From positions 1-9,347 of the forward strand of contig CANRHW010000054.1 of the NCBI GenBank assembly GCA_947630525.1: a stretch of DNA of 9,347 nt, read 5' to 3'. Under the pieces are notes generated by a model. The model ran no database searches. It worked only from the letters and a program-made list of their open reading frames with translations, and was not told the origin of the DNA. The position numbers and the translations under genes were made by a program. The DNA comes from an uncultured Clostridia bacterium (lineage in GTDB: Bacteria; Bacillota; Clostridia; UMGS1883). Of this stretch, positions 1 to 5,541 are shown piece by piece; the first letter of the stretch is position 1; each line of letters begins with the position of its first letter.

Positions 1-2
1 CC

Positions 3-146
3 CTGCTGAAAAGCAACGGATTTAAGTGGGCACCGTCACAGGGAGCGTGGCAGCGGCAAATCACAGCCAACGGGAAATGGGCGCTCAAAAGGGTTGTCGA
101 TAAATTAAAAGAGATGGAAAGGACGATGTATAGTGAGGCCGATTGA
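3..146 (+). CDS. C-terminal tail of an unknown element-borne protein (5' end outside window)
   Basis: An open frame enters from the left edge and ends at TGA 144-146, giving 47 residues. The tail reads LLKSNGFKWAPSQGAWQRQ and ends in a basic, probably helical segment (KRVVDKLKEMERTMYSEAD). Similar tails with GFKW followed by AWQRQ occur, from memory, at the ends of proteins carried by conjugative elements and phages; no function can be assigned. It overlaps the next gene by 14 bases in another frame, which suggests one transcript with coupled translation. Confidence 0.6.
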   Translation: MLKSNGFKWAPSQGAWQRQITANGKWALKRVVDKLKEMERTMYSEAD

Positions 147-1920
147 GTTGGTTGAAAACCCAAAAACAAGCGAGTTTTACCCTACGCCCCCGGAACTCGC
201 AAATAAAATGCTGGAAGGAGTAGATTGGAAGCTCGTAGATACCGTTCTTGAACCGTCAGCCGGGAAAGGAGACATACTGAAAGCGTTGGCAGAATACGAC
301 AAGAGAGGATACTACGGACGATCTGCATTGGATGTTGACTGCATAGAGATAGACCCAAACTTAAGGCAAATTTTAAAGTACAACTTCTCGGAAGAAAGGG
401 ATTACTACATCCAGGAAAAGATGAGGGAAATTGAGAGGGGTAGGATATATGACAGAAATAAAGATGACTATGATTACAGCGTTGGTACAGCTGAGGAATA
501 TGCCTTACTTGAAAAAGAACACTATAGATTTTTTGAAAATGGCATCCACATTGTCCATGATGATTTTCTGACGTTTAAATCGTACAAACGATATAGCCTG
601 ATAATTATGAACCCTCCATTTTCAGAGGGCGATAAACACTTGTTAAAGGCGCTCGACATTCAGAAAAACGGAGGAAACGTTATCTGTCTTCTGAACGCAG
701 AAACCATCAGGAACCCTTACACGGAGACACGGAAAGCCCTCGTCAAAGAACTGGACAGGCTTGAAGCTAACATAGAGTATGTAGAAAATGCCTTCCTTGA
801 CTCGGAACGAAAGACAGATGTTGAGGTTGCCATAGTAAAGGTACATATCGAAGAACCAACCGAGGAAAGCGATATTTGGGAAAAGATGAGGAAAGCGGAG
901 CGGTACGACGAGCCGGAAAAAGATGTTCAAGACTTGGAAGTGAGCGACTATATCAAGGCGGCAATAAGTCATTTTAACATGGAAGCCAAAGCCGGGATTG
1001 AACTTATCCGGCAGTACAGAAATTTAAAGCCGTACATAATGTGCGATCTTAACCCAGACAAAAAAGACCCTTATTATCGAAATGATTGTACTTTAAAACT
1101 CATAGGTGCCGGAGACACCAATGAAATAACAGTTAACAAATATATCAAATCAATACGAGGTAAATATTGGAAAGCATTGCTAAGCAACGATAAATTCACC
1201 AGCAAACTGACAAGCAAGTTGCGCAGCGAATATTACGAACGGGTGAGTGAGTTAAGAGAATACGATTTCGACGAGTTCAACATAAAGACGTTGGTTGCTG
1301 ATATGAACAGCCGGGTAAAGAAGGGCATAGAAGACGAGATAGGAGTTATGTTCGACAGGCTGACGGAAGAGCATACCTGGTTCCCAGAGTGTTCCAAGAA
1401 CAGACACTATTTCGACGGATGGAAAACCAACAAGGCCCACAAGATAGGGAAAAAGGTTATTATACCCACTTATGGAGTTTTTTCAGAGTTGGATGGATTG
1501 CCAAGAGTTTACGAGGCGTACAAGGTCTTGTCTGACATAGAAAAAATACTCAACTATTTTGACGGGCACATGACCGCTGAGGTTGACTTAGAGAGGCAGC
1601 TACAAATGTGCTTCAAGAATGGAATTACGCAGAAGATACAGTTGAAGTTTTTCGCAGTCACATTCTACAAAAAGGGGACGGCGCACATAGTGTTTGATTG
1701 TCCAGAGCTGATTGAAAGGTTTAACATCTATGCGGCAAGACAAAGAGGTTGGCTTCCTCCGAGCTACGGCCAAAAGGTTTACAAGGACATGGACGACGAA
1801 GAAAAAGCAGTCATAGATAGTTTTCAAGGAGAAGCAGCGTACAACACTGTAATTGAAAAAGCAAATTATTTTCTTGCGCCTGTTGTGGGTAACAATGTAT
1901 TAAAATTGGGAAGTATGTAA
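133..1920 (+). CDS. Orphan N6-adenine DNA methyltransferase with DUF4942-like C-terminal region
   Basis: Predicted to transfer a methyl group from S-adenosylmethionine to adenine in DNA. Visible motifs: FYPTPPELANKML (residues 15-27, motif X-like), LEPSAGKGD (39-47, the AdoMet-binding motif I), the acidic IEIDP (71-75), VHDDF (141-145) and the catalytic NPPF (160-163). An insertion at about 80-140 separates the acidic motif from the catalytic one. The C-terminal half, with YWKALL near 345, YFDGWKTNKAHKIG (426-439) and a final segment containing LPPSYGQ, resembles DUF4942 of plasmid and element methyltransferases. The start is GTG at 133: AAAGGA at 118-123 sits 9 bases upstream, and the next in-frame ATG (208) would remove motif X. 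No restriction endonuclease is adjacent, so it may protect the element or mark its DNA. Target sequence unknown; activity is inferred from motifs. Confidence 0.82.
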   Translation: MRPIELVENPKTSEFYPTPPELANKMLEGVDWKLVDTVLEPSAGKGDILKALAEYDKRGYYGRSALDVDCIEIDPNLRQILKYNFSEERDYYIQEKMREIERGRIYDRNKDDYDYSVGTAEEYALLEKEHYRFFENGIHIVHDDFLTFKSYKRYSLIIMNPPFSEGDKHLLKALDIQKNGGNVICLLNAETIRNPYTETRKALVKELDRLEANIEYVENAFLDSERKTDVEVAIVKVHIEEPTEESDIWEKMRKAERYDEPEKDVQDLEVSDYIKAAISHFNMEAKAGIELIRQYRNLKPYIMCDLNPDKKDPYYRNDCTLKLIGAGDTNEITVNKYIKSIRGKYWKALLSNDKFTSKLTSKLRSEYYERVSELREYDFDEFNIKTLVADMNSRVKKGIEDEIGVMFDRLTEEHTWFPECSKNRHYFDGWKTNKAHKIGKKVIIPTYGVFSELDGLPRVYEAYKVLSDIEKILNYFDGHMTAEVDLERQLQMCFKNGITQKIQLKFFAVTFYKKGTAHIVFDCPELIERFNIYAARQRGWLPPSYGQKVYKDMDDEEKAVIDSFQGEAAYNTVIEKANYFLAPVVGNNVLKLGSM

Positions 1921-1965
1921 GATAAAAGACATTACAACAGAGATTATAAAACGACCAAAATCCCG

Positions 1966-1982
1966 AAGCTAACGCTTTTTTT
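1966..1982 (+). terminator. Weak intrinsic terminator after the methyltransferase
   Basis: A short AAGC/GCTT stem with a TAAC loop runs straight into a seven-T run (1976-1982), 46 bases past the methyltransferase stop. A wider AAAATCC (1957-1963)/GGATTTT (1984-1990) pairing surrounds it. The stem is short, so termination may be partial. Confidence 0.35.
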
Positions 1983-1991
1983 AGGATTTTA

Positions 1992-2250
1992 TTTCCGGGG
2001 ATTTCCGGGGAGAAAAAACCCGAAAAGGAGAGAAAACGGGCGGAAACGTACAAAAACGCCACACAATGATACGCCAAAAAGAGACCTCTAAAATGCAAAT
2101 GACTAAAATCTACAAAATTATTTCCGGCACGAAAACCATAGGTGAACAGCATTTCCGAGCCAAAAACGACACCTGAACAGCATTTCCGAAGAGAAAACGC
2201 GTACAGAGAGATGTTTCCGGGGAGAAAAAGACACGGAAAGGAGCCGGAAA
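1992..2250. repeat. Field of degenerate direct repeats (TTTCCG-N5-AAAA), partly at 31-bp period
   Basis: TTTCCG occurs at 1992, 2002, 2121, 2152, 2183 and 2214. Its complement CGGAAA occurs at 2041, 2234 and 2245. The copies at 2121, 2152, 2183 and 2214 are exactly 31 bases apart, and each has AAAA at unit positions 12-15. Units at 2121 and 2152 also share TGAACAGCA before the next TTTCCG. The copies at 2002 and 2214 share 16 identical bases (TTTCCGGGGAGAAAAA), then a similar AAGGAG-ending stretch with one indel. The period is not a multiple of three, so the repeat is not protein-coding. About three helical turns per unit would place the motif on one DNA face, as in iterons, partition sites or arrayed operators. 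That role is inference. Confidence 0.7.
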
Positions 2251-2326
2251 CCCTTAAAGAAAAGTAAAGTAAAAGTAAAGAAAAGAACTCTCTCTTATAT
2301 ATTAGGGGGGAGCACACCGGCAAACA

Positions 2327-2356
2327 CAGCTCCAATCAAGAACAGATAAGGAGCTG
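2327..2356 (+). promoter_or_regulatory. Possible hairpin hiding the ribosome binding site of the 89-residue gene
   Basis: CAGCTCC at 2327-2333 is the exact complement of GGAGCTG at 2350-2356, with a 16-base loop. The right arm contains most of the AAGGAG ribosome site (2348-2353), which lies 12 bases before ATG 2366. If the stem forms, it would reduce translation of the downstream gene. A 7-bp match is suggestive only. Confidence 0.3.
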
Positions 2357-2365
2357 GTCCACAGT

Positions 2366-2635
2366 ATGTACTATTGGGAACACGTTGAAAAACCATCAGA
2401 ACGCGATATGTCCTTTATGATAAATCTCAGTGACTCGCCACTTGCCAAAGACACCAAAGAAGCGATTGAGTTAAGTGATGTTGATGAGGCAGAGAAGAAA
2501 GCAGCCGAGATACTCCGTTTGATTGAAGATGAAGAACTCAGAGGCAGAGTAGATCAGGTTATGGGCATCATCGCCGGAGCATATGAAAAACTTGGATTTT
2601 GTACAGGATATACAGTGCACAAAAACGGAGCATAA
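2366..2635 (+). CDS. Unknown acidic 89-residue protein
   Basis: I do not recognise a family. The protein is small, soluble and acidic, with no signal peptide or membrane segment. Residues about 25-75 are rich in E, A, L and K and are probably helical, including AIELSDVDEAEKKAAEILRL and EELRGRVDQVMGIIAGAYEK. Support for it being real: an ATG start with AAGGAG 12 bases upstream, an uninterrupted helical composition and a position just after the repeat field. The rather long spacing and lack of a clear promoter argue for caution. Given its place between a repeat array and a recombinase it could be a DNA-binding or accessory protein of the element, but nothing in the sequence proves this. Confidence 0.55.
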   Translation: MYYWEHVEKPSERDMSFMINLSDSPLAKDTKEAIELSDVDEAEKKAAEILRLIEDEELRGRVDQVMGIIAGAYEKLGFCTGYTVHKNGA

Positions 2636-2667
2636 TTGCCAAACAATAGTCCCCAATTATGATATCT

Positions 2668-2790
2668 TTACTGGCCCAATTCTTCAGTGCCGATATCGTT
2701 TAGGACACTTTTTGTGACCTCGTCAGGCATGGCGAAGCGCTGGCTAAGATACCTCATGCTGGCGCTCATTTCGCCATTGGGGCCCCCATA
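2668..2790 (-). pseudogene. cotJC: Remnant of a spore-coat Mn-catalase gene (cotJC type), truncated at both ends
   Basis: Read on the minus strand from 2790, the frame gives YGGPNGEMSASMRYLSQRF, then AMPDEVTKSVLNDIGTEELG, then Q and a TAA stop at 2668-2670. This matches the segment of CotJC and related manganese catalases that usually reads roughly YGGPDGEL-ASLRYLSQRY and then DIGTEELAH-E; the family match is from memory. The usual first 30 or so residues and the long C-terminal part are absent. About 40 codons survive with no frameshift or internal stop, so the truncation looks recent or the piece is retained. The 5' break falls on an att-like CCATATGG site. The fragment is in frame with the recombinase, five codons after its stop. 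A small translated peptide from ATG 2769 or 2757 is possible but unlikely. Confidence 0.72.
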
Positions 2791-2798
2791 TGGCAAAA
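2783..2798. other. Putative attachment site, left of recombinase
   Basis: The sequence CCCCCATATGGCAAAA lies between the recombinase stop (2806) and the cotJC remnant. It aligns with CCGCCATATGCAAAC at 4250-4264 in the same orientation, with one substitution and one inserted G. The CATATGG on the minus strand overlaps the YGG codons of cotJC, so cotJC may supply the target. Serine recombinases of this group act at short imperfect sites, so the limited match is not disqualifying. Confidence 0.42.
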
Positions 2799-2805
2799 TA
2801 TAAAA

Positions 2806-4191
2806 TTATGCGTAAAAATTAACTGTCATCGTGTCGCCAAGGATAGTTATATCCCGAACAAAAGAACGAACAACGAGGGATATGTCCGCAAATGAAGCGA
2901 GTTCGTCTGTTAACAGCTCGTAGAGCGAAAGCTCCCGAAAGCAGCCGGGTTTTTGAATTGAGGAAAGCTCTCCTTCAAGTTCGGTTATTTCGACTTCTAT
3001 TCGCGACTTGGCCGAGCGGTATTCCTCGATAGTATACACACCGGTTTCGTAAGCTTCTTTTATTCGGTCAAGCTTGCGGCGGGAGGCTGAAATGAAGTCG
3101 AAAACGTGAGAGGCATTGTTCCGTTTTTCGATTATAAAAGCGGGGATATTTCCAGTGTAGACGTATATGGCACGCAAAAAATTCTTTTCAATAATATTGA
3201 GCCGTGCGCCGTTTTCCCCGGAACAGCTCCCACGGTTTTTTCCCGTGCAGTAAAAGTAGCCGCGGCAATTGACCATTGATGCGCCGCAAAGGCCGCATCG
3301 GAGAAGACCGATTAGCCAATGCGACGGTGAGGCGGCCGCGCGAGGTCTGCGTACATAAAACGAGGACAATCTGTTTTGAACAGTTGACCACAGCTCCGGT
3401 GAGATTATAGGCCGGTGGCCGCCTTCCGAAATAATTAGGCCGGGCGTATGAAAGTCGCGCCCGGTTTTGCCGTTGGGATTCCATCGGATTTTACCGACAT
3501 ATACCGGATTGTTCAGCCAATATTCAAGGGTTCGTTTTTCAATTTTACTTCCGCGGTGAGTGCGGATATTGGCGGCGTTAAGTGTGCGCAGTATGGCGGA
3601 CAGTGGTTCGCCGGCTGCAAAGCGGCTGAAAACGGACACTATGATTTCAGCTTCGCTATTCACAACCTGGAGTTGTTTGTTTTCCAACCGATAGCCAAAC
3701 GGGGCAATGGAAAGAGGTTCGCCTCGGCGGGCCCTTTCAGTCATTCCGCGGCGAACCTCCTCGGCCAGATTTATACTATAATATTCGTCCATAGCTTCAA
3801 TGAGAGCCTCGATAAGAATGGAAATGCTGTCCTCGCCGAGGGATTCGCTTACTGATAGCACCTCAATTCCAAGTTGGCGGCGCAGAAGTGTTTTATAAAC
3901 GATGCTGTCCTGACGGCTGCGGGCAAAGCGGCTGAATTTCCACACGAGGATCGCGTCAAATGGCTTGGGCATTGCCTTCGCCACGGAAATCATTTCCATA
4001 AAGGCCGGACGCTTTTCAGCCTGTCTGCCGCTGATGCCCTCATCAATATAAATATGTTCATCCGAAATTTCATAACCATTTCGCAATGCGTAATCCTTTA
4101 TCATGCGTAGCTGACTTTCGGGGCTGTATTCTATCTGGTCTTCGGTTGAAACGCGTATATATGCTGCCGCGTGGCGCAGTTTGACCGGCAT
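2806..4191 (-). CDS. Serine recombinase (resolvase domain, recombinase domain, zinc ribbon)
   Basis: Cuts and rejoins DNA through a covalent phosphoserine link, integrating or excising an element. With the start used here the protein has 461 residues. The N-terminal resolvase domain has AAAYIRVSTEDQ with nucleophile Ser15, then YIDEGISGR and the VWKFSRFARS arginine motif. A recombinase domain follows with PFGYRLENKQ and LEYWLNNPVYVGKIRWNP. The LRCGLCGASM and YFYCTGKNRGSCSG cysteine pairs form a zinc ribbon, and a coiled-coil-like segment lies near the C-terminus. An ATG four codons earlier (4203) overlaps the ribosome site itself. GGAGG at 4197-4201 lies 5 bases before ATG 4191, which is therefore preferred. 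The length is within the large serine recombinase range (SpoIVCA/TndX-like). It probably mobilises the adjoining element; its partner sites are inferred. Confidence 0.88.
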   Translation of the reverse strand: MPVKLRHAAAYIRVSTEDQIEYSPESQLRMIKDYALRNGYEISDEHIYIDEGISGRQAEKRPAFMEMISVAKAMPKPFDAILVWKFSRFARSRQDSIVYKTLLRRQLGIEVLSVSESLGEDSISILIEALIEAMDEYYSINLAEEVRRGMTERARRGEPLSIAPFGYRLENKQLQVVNSEAEIIVSVFSRFAAGEPLSAILRTLNAANIRTHRGSKIEKRTLEYWLNNPVYVGKIRWNPNGKTGRDFHTPGLIISEGGHRPIISPELWSTVQNRLSSFYVRRPRAAASPSHWLIGLLRCGLCGASMVNCRGYFYCTGKNRGSCSGENGARLNIIEKNFLRAIYVYTGNIPAFIIEKRNNASHVFDFISASRRKLDRIKEAYETGVYTIEEYRSAKSRIEVEITELEGELSSIQKPGCFRELSLYELLTDELASFADISLVVRSFVRDITILGDTMTVNFYA

Positions 4192-4196
4192 AGATA

Positions 4197-4232
4197 CCTC
4201 CATTTCATAATTGATTATTACATGGTATTATA
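4197..4232 (-). promoter_or_regulatory. Recombinase start region: -10 box and ribosome site
   Basis: On the minus strand a perfect TATAAT (4227-4232) lies 35 bases upstream of ATG 4191, and GGAGG (4197-4201) sets the start. No good -35 is present: 17 bases upstream reads TGGCGG, inside the att-like site. A weak promoter in the integrated state that gains a -35 when the ends join is a known arrangement in Tn4451-like elements. It is only an inference here. Confidence 0.45.
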
Positions 4233-4249
4233 TAAAGCCTAAAATAATT

Positions 4250-4264
4250 CCGCCATATGCAAAC
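4250..4264. other. Putative attachment site, right junction
   Basis: CCGCCATATGCAAAC matches the site at 2783-2798 in direct orientation. It lies between the recombinase promoter and the hairpin ending the peptidase gene, as expected for an element end next to chromosomal DNA. Confidence 0.42.
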
Positions 4265-4296
4265 GAAGAGGCCCATACTCTGTGGGCCTCTTCGTT
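4262..4296 (-). terminator. Strong hairpin after the peptidase gene, T-tract missing
   Basis: AACGAAGAGGCCCA (4262-4275) pairs perfectly with TGGGCCTCTTCGTT (4283-4296), a 14-bp stem with a 7-base loop. It lies 21 bases beyond the peptidase stop. On the minus strand only TTT is followed by GCATATGGCGG, so the usual U-run is absent. The run was probably cut off by insertion at the adjacent att-like site. Termination may be reduced. Confidence 0.6.
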
Positions 4297-4316
4297 ATGT
4301 ATAAAAATGTTTGGGT

Positions 4317-5369
4317 TTAATCAACAGCAAGAGCCTGAATAAAGGTTATGTCCTCAATATTGATGCCGCGCTTGCCAACGCAGGTTTCTTCAAAAGGAAC
4401 ATATTCCTTTGAACTCTCAGTTTCATAATTGCGGGATGTCTGCATTGGTTCGTTAAAGTAAATGGTATCGCCTTCGTAGCCCACAGCTACCATGGTGTGG
4501 GGATAATCCGCATAACGGACAAGCACGCCGGCGGGATTGCGGTCAATAGCCTCTTTAAGCGCGTTGACGGCGGATTCTTCATCGTCGCATTTAACTTTTG
4601 TTCCGCCGGAATTGGGGTCACGGCCACCGTAGTAAGCGCTGCTTTCGCTAAGGGCAGGTATAAATTTTACGTTAAATTTATCAATTATATCCCAATGATT
4701 GCAATAGGAGCCGTTGCCGCTTCTTTCAATATTGACCTCAGCAACATCGTCAGGAGTTACCGTTTTGCCCGTTACATCGGAAATAACCATAGCATAGCTG
4801 GTGACCCAGCAATAGCCGCTGCCGTAATTGGGGAGCTGCCAATCAGCCTGATTTTGGAAATAGAAAGTGTGACCGCTTTCACCGCCGCTATAGCTTTCTT
4901 TGCCGCTATAACTTTCTTTCCCCAGGTTAATGGTCTGATTTTCTTCATCCCAGCTGACGGCTACGCCAAGAGTTTCCGCTACGGTTCTAAGTGGAACAAA
5001 GGTCGTATCGTCCACAAGCAGGGGAGCCACAGGGAGAGAAACGAAATCAGGTTCTTCTTCATACTCAGTGTCGCTGACAGTCATTATGTCATAACCTATT
5101 TTAAGAACAACAACGGTGTCGTCCTTTTTAATCTTGACGCTGTCAGTATTATTAGTCCAGTCGACTTTGCAGCCGAGCGCTGAAGCAAATGGCCTCACTT
5201 CGACCATAGTAACGTTGCTGTAGACAACAGGGGAGTGGGTAAAATCAATCCTTCTGCCGTTTGCCATAATCTTGACTTCCGAATCGGCGGCCATTACTGT
5301 AGCCGAAGCGAAGAGCATGGTTATTGCCGCGGCAATGACGGATACTATCAAAAGGATTTTCCTGTGCAT
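4317..5369 (-). CDS. Secreted C39-like cysteine peptidase with copper amine oxidase N-terminal (stalk) domain
   Basis: A 350-residue exported protein. Residues 1-27 form a signal peptide (basic MHRK, a hydrophobic stretch, cleavage likely after VMA). Residues about 31-150 form a copper amine oxidase N-terminal-like domain, ending in FVPLRTVAETLGVAVSW, which in Clostridia is a wall or matrix attachment module rather than an oxidase. A Gly/Ser-rich linker (150-166) holds two GKESYS repeats. The rest is a papain-like C39 domain with likely nucleophile Cys187 in GSGYCWVTSYAM, His291 in YPHTMVAVGY and Asn306 in IYFNEP. It probably cuts a peptide or protein outside the cell; the substrate is unknown. 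The start has GGAGG 9 bases upstream. No transporter or precursor peptide is adjacent, which argues against a bacteriocin-leader peptidase. It has its own promoter and is transcribed separately from trp. Confidence 0.83.
   Translation of the reverse strand: MHRKILLIVSVIAAAITMLFASATVMAADSEVKIMANGRRIDFTHSPVVYSNVTMVEVRPFASALGCKVDWTNNTDSVKIKKDDTVVVLKIGYDIMTVSDTEYEEEPDFVSLPVAPLLVDDTTFVPLRTVAETLGVAVSWDEENQTINLGKESYSGKESYSGGESGHTFYFQNQADWQLPNYGSGYCWVTSYAMVISDVTGKTVTPDDVAEVNIERSGNGSYCNHWDIIDKFNVKFIPALSESSAYYGGRDPNSGGTKVKCDDEESAVNALKEAIDRNPAGVLVRYADYPHTMVAVGYEGDTIYFNEPMQTSRNYETESSKEYVPFEETCVGKRGINIEDITFIQALAVD
4884..4919. repeat. Two tandem 18-bp copies encoding the GKESYS linker
   Basis: Units 4884-4901 and 4902-4919 differ at one base (4893 versus 4911). 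They encode the duplicated linker of the peptidase, between stalk and catalytic domains. The copy number could vary by slippage without breaking the frame. Confidence 0.8.
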
Positions 5370-5407
5370 TGCGCATTTCCTCCCTGTTAATTTAATCGTA
5401 TGAATTG

Positions 5408-5436
5408 ATTATAACACAATTATTTCAAAATAGCAA
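5408..5436 (-). promoter_or_regulatory. Sigma-A-type promoter of the peptidase gene
   Basis: On the minus strand, TTGCTA (5431-5436) and TATAAT (5408-5413) are separated by exactly 17 bases, with TGT directly before the -10 (extended -10). Transcription would start near 5401, about 30 bases before the ATG. AT-rich DNA upstream (5437-5500) could act as an UP element. Confidence 0.75.
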
Positions 5437-5499
5437 GTGCTTTTTTAAAATAATTGTAACATTTTCTTAATATTAACAATTTGTTCATAAATTGAATAA

Positions 5500-5535
5500 A
5501 CCGTCAAAATGGCGGAGGATTACCATTTTGACGGT
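5500..5535 (-). terminator. Terminator of the trp operon
   Basis: ACCGTCAAAATGG (5500-5512) pairs perfectly with CCATTTTGACGGT (5523-5535) around a 10-base loop. It begins 6 bases after the trpA stop. On the minus strand it is followed by TTATTCAATTT, an interrupted but T-rich tail. It separates trp from the peptidase promoter. Confidence 0.7.
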
Positions 5536-5541
5536 CGTATG

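Larger units (their letters stand above)
1921..2365. other. 445-bp non-coding region
   Basis: No convincing coding sequence is visible on either strand. The region holds the weak terminator near 1966, the repeat field at 1992-2250, a purine-rich run of AAAGTAAAG-like steps (about 2255-2286), an AT-rich TTATATATTAG segment (2295-2305) and a hairpin over the ribosome site of the next gene. The TATATT could be a -10 element for the small gene at 2366, but no matching -35 was found. Confidence 0.6.
1..4260. mobile_element. Right-hand part of a putative integrated element
   Basis: This stretch holds an orphan DNA methyltransferase, a repeat-rich non-coding field, an unknown small protein, a broken cotJC fragment and a serine recombinase. 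That mix is typical of integrative or mobilizable elements in Clostridia. To the right, a housekeeping trp operon and a secreted protein gene begin at once. The right boundary is placed near 4250-4260, where an att-like CCATATG site abuts a hairpin with no T-tract. The left part uses many AGA, AGG and ATA codons and looks more AT-rich than the trp genes. The left boundary is not visible. An alternative is that only about 2787-4260 (the recombinase) is the last-inserted unit and the rest is older accessory DNA. Confidence 0.5.

Noticed and set aside
2121..2244. CRISPR array
   Set aside because: The 31-bp units share only short blocks (TTTCCG and AAAA) with no identical repeat and unique spacer pattern, and no cas gene is seen.
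1811..2335. Long minus-strand open frame across the repeat field
   Set aside because: It has no recognisable domain, overlaps the end of the methyltransferase gene and spans repeats with a period not divisible by three. Its Ser/Leu/Phe-rich composition is a by-product of A-rich DNA on the other strand.
2631..2661. CATAATTG / CAATTATG hairpin as terminator of the 89-residue gene
   Set aside because: The 8-bp stem is AT-rich with a 15-base loop, overlaps the stop codon and has no T-run, so it is no stronger than chance in this composition.
3448..3855. Plus-strand open frames opposite the recombinase
   Set aside because: They are shadows of the strongly supported recombinase frame, with no domain of their own. 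The same holds for plus-strand frames opposite the peptidase and the trp genes.
2787..4259. Inverted 8-mer CATATGGC / GCCATATG as terminal inverted repeats of an IS
   Set aside because: CATATG is its own complement, so any direct match here also looks inverted. The direct alignment (CC-CCATATG-CAAA) is longer, and serine recombinases do not need terminal inverted repeats.
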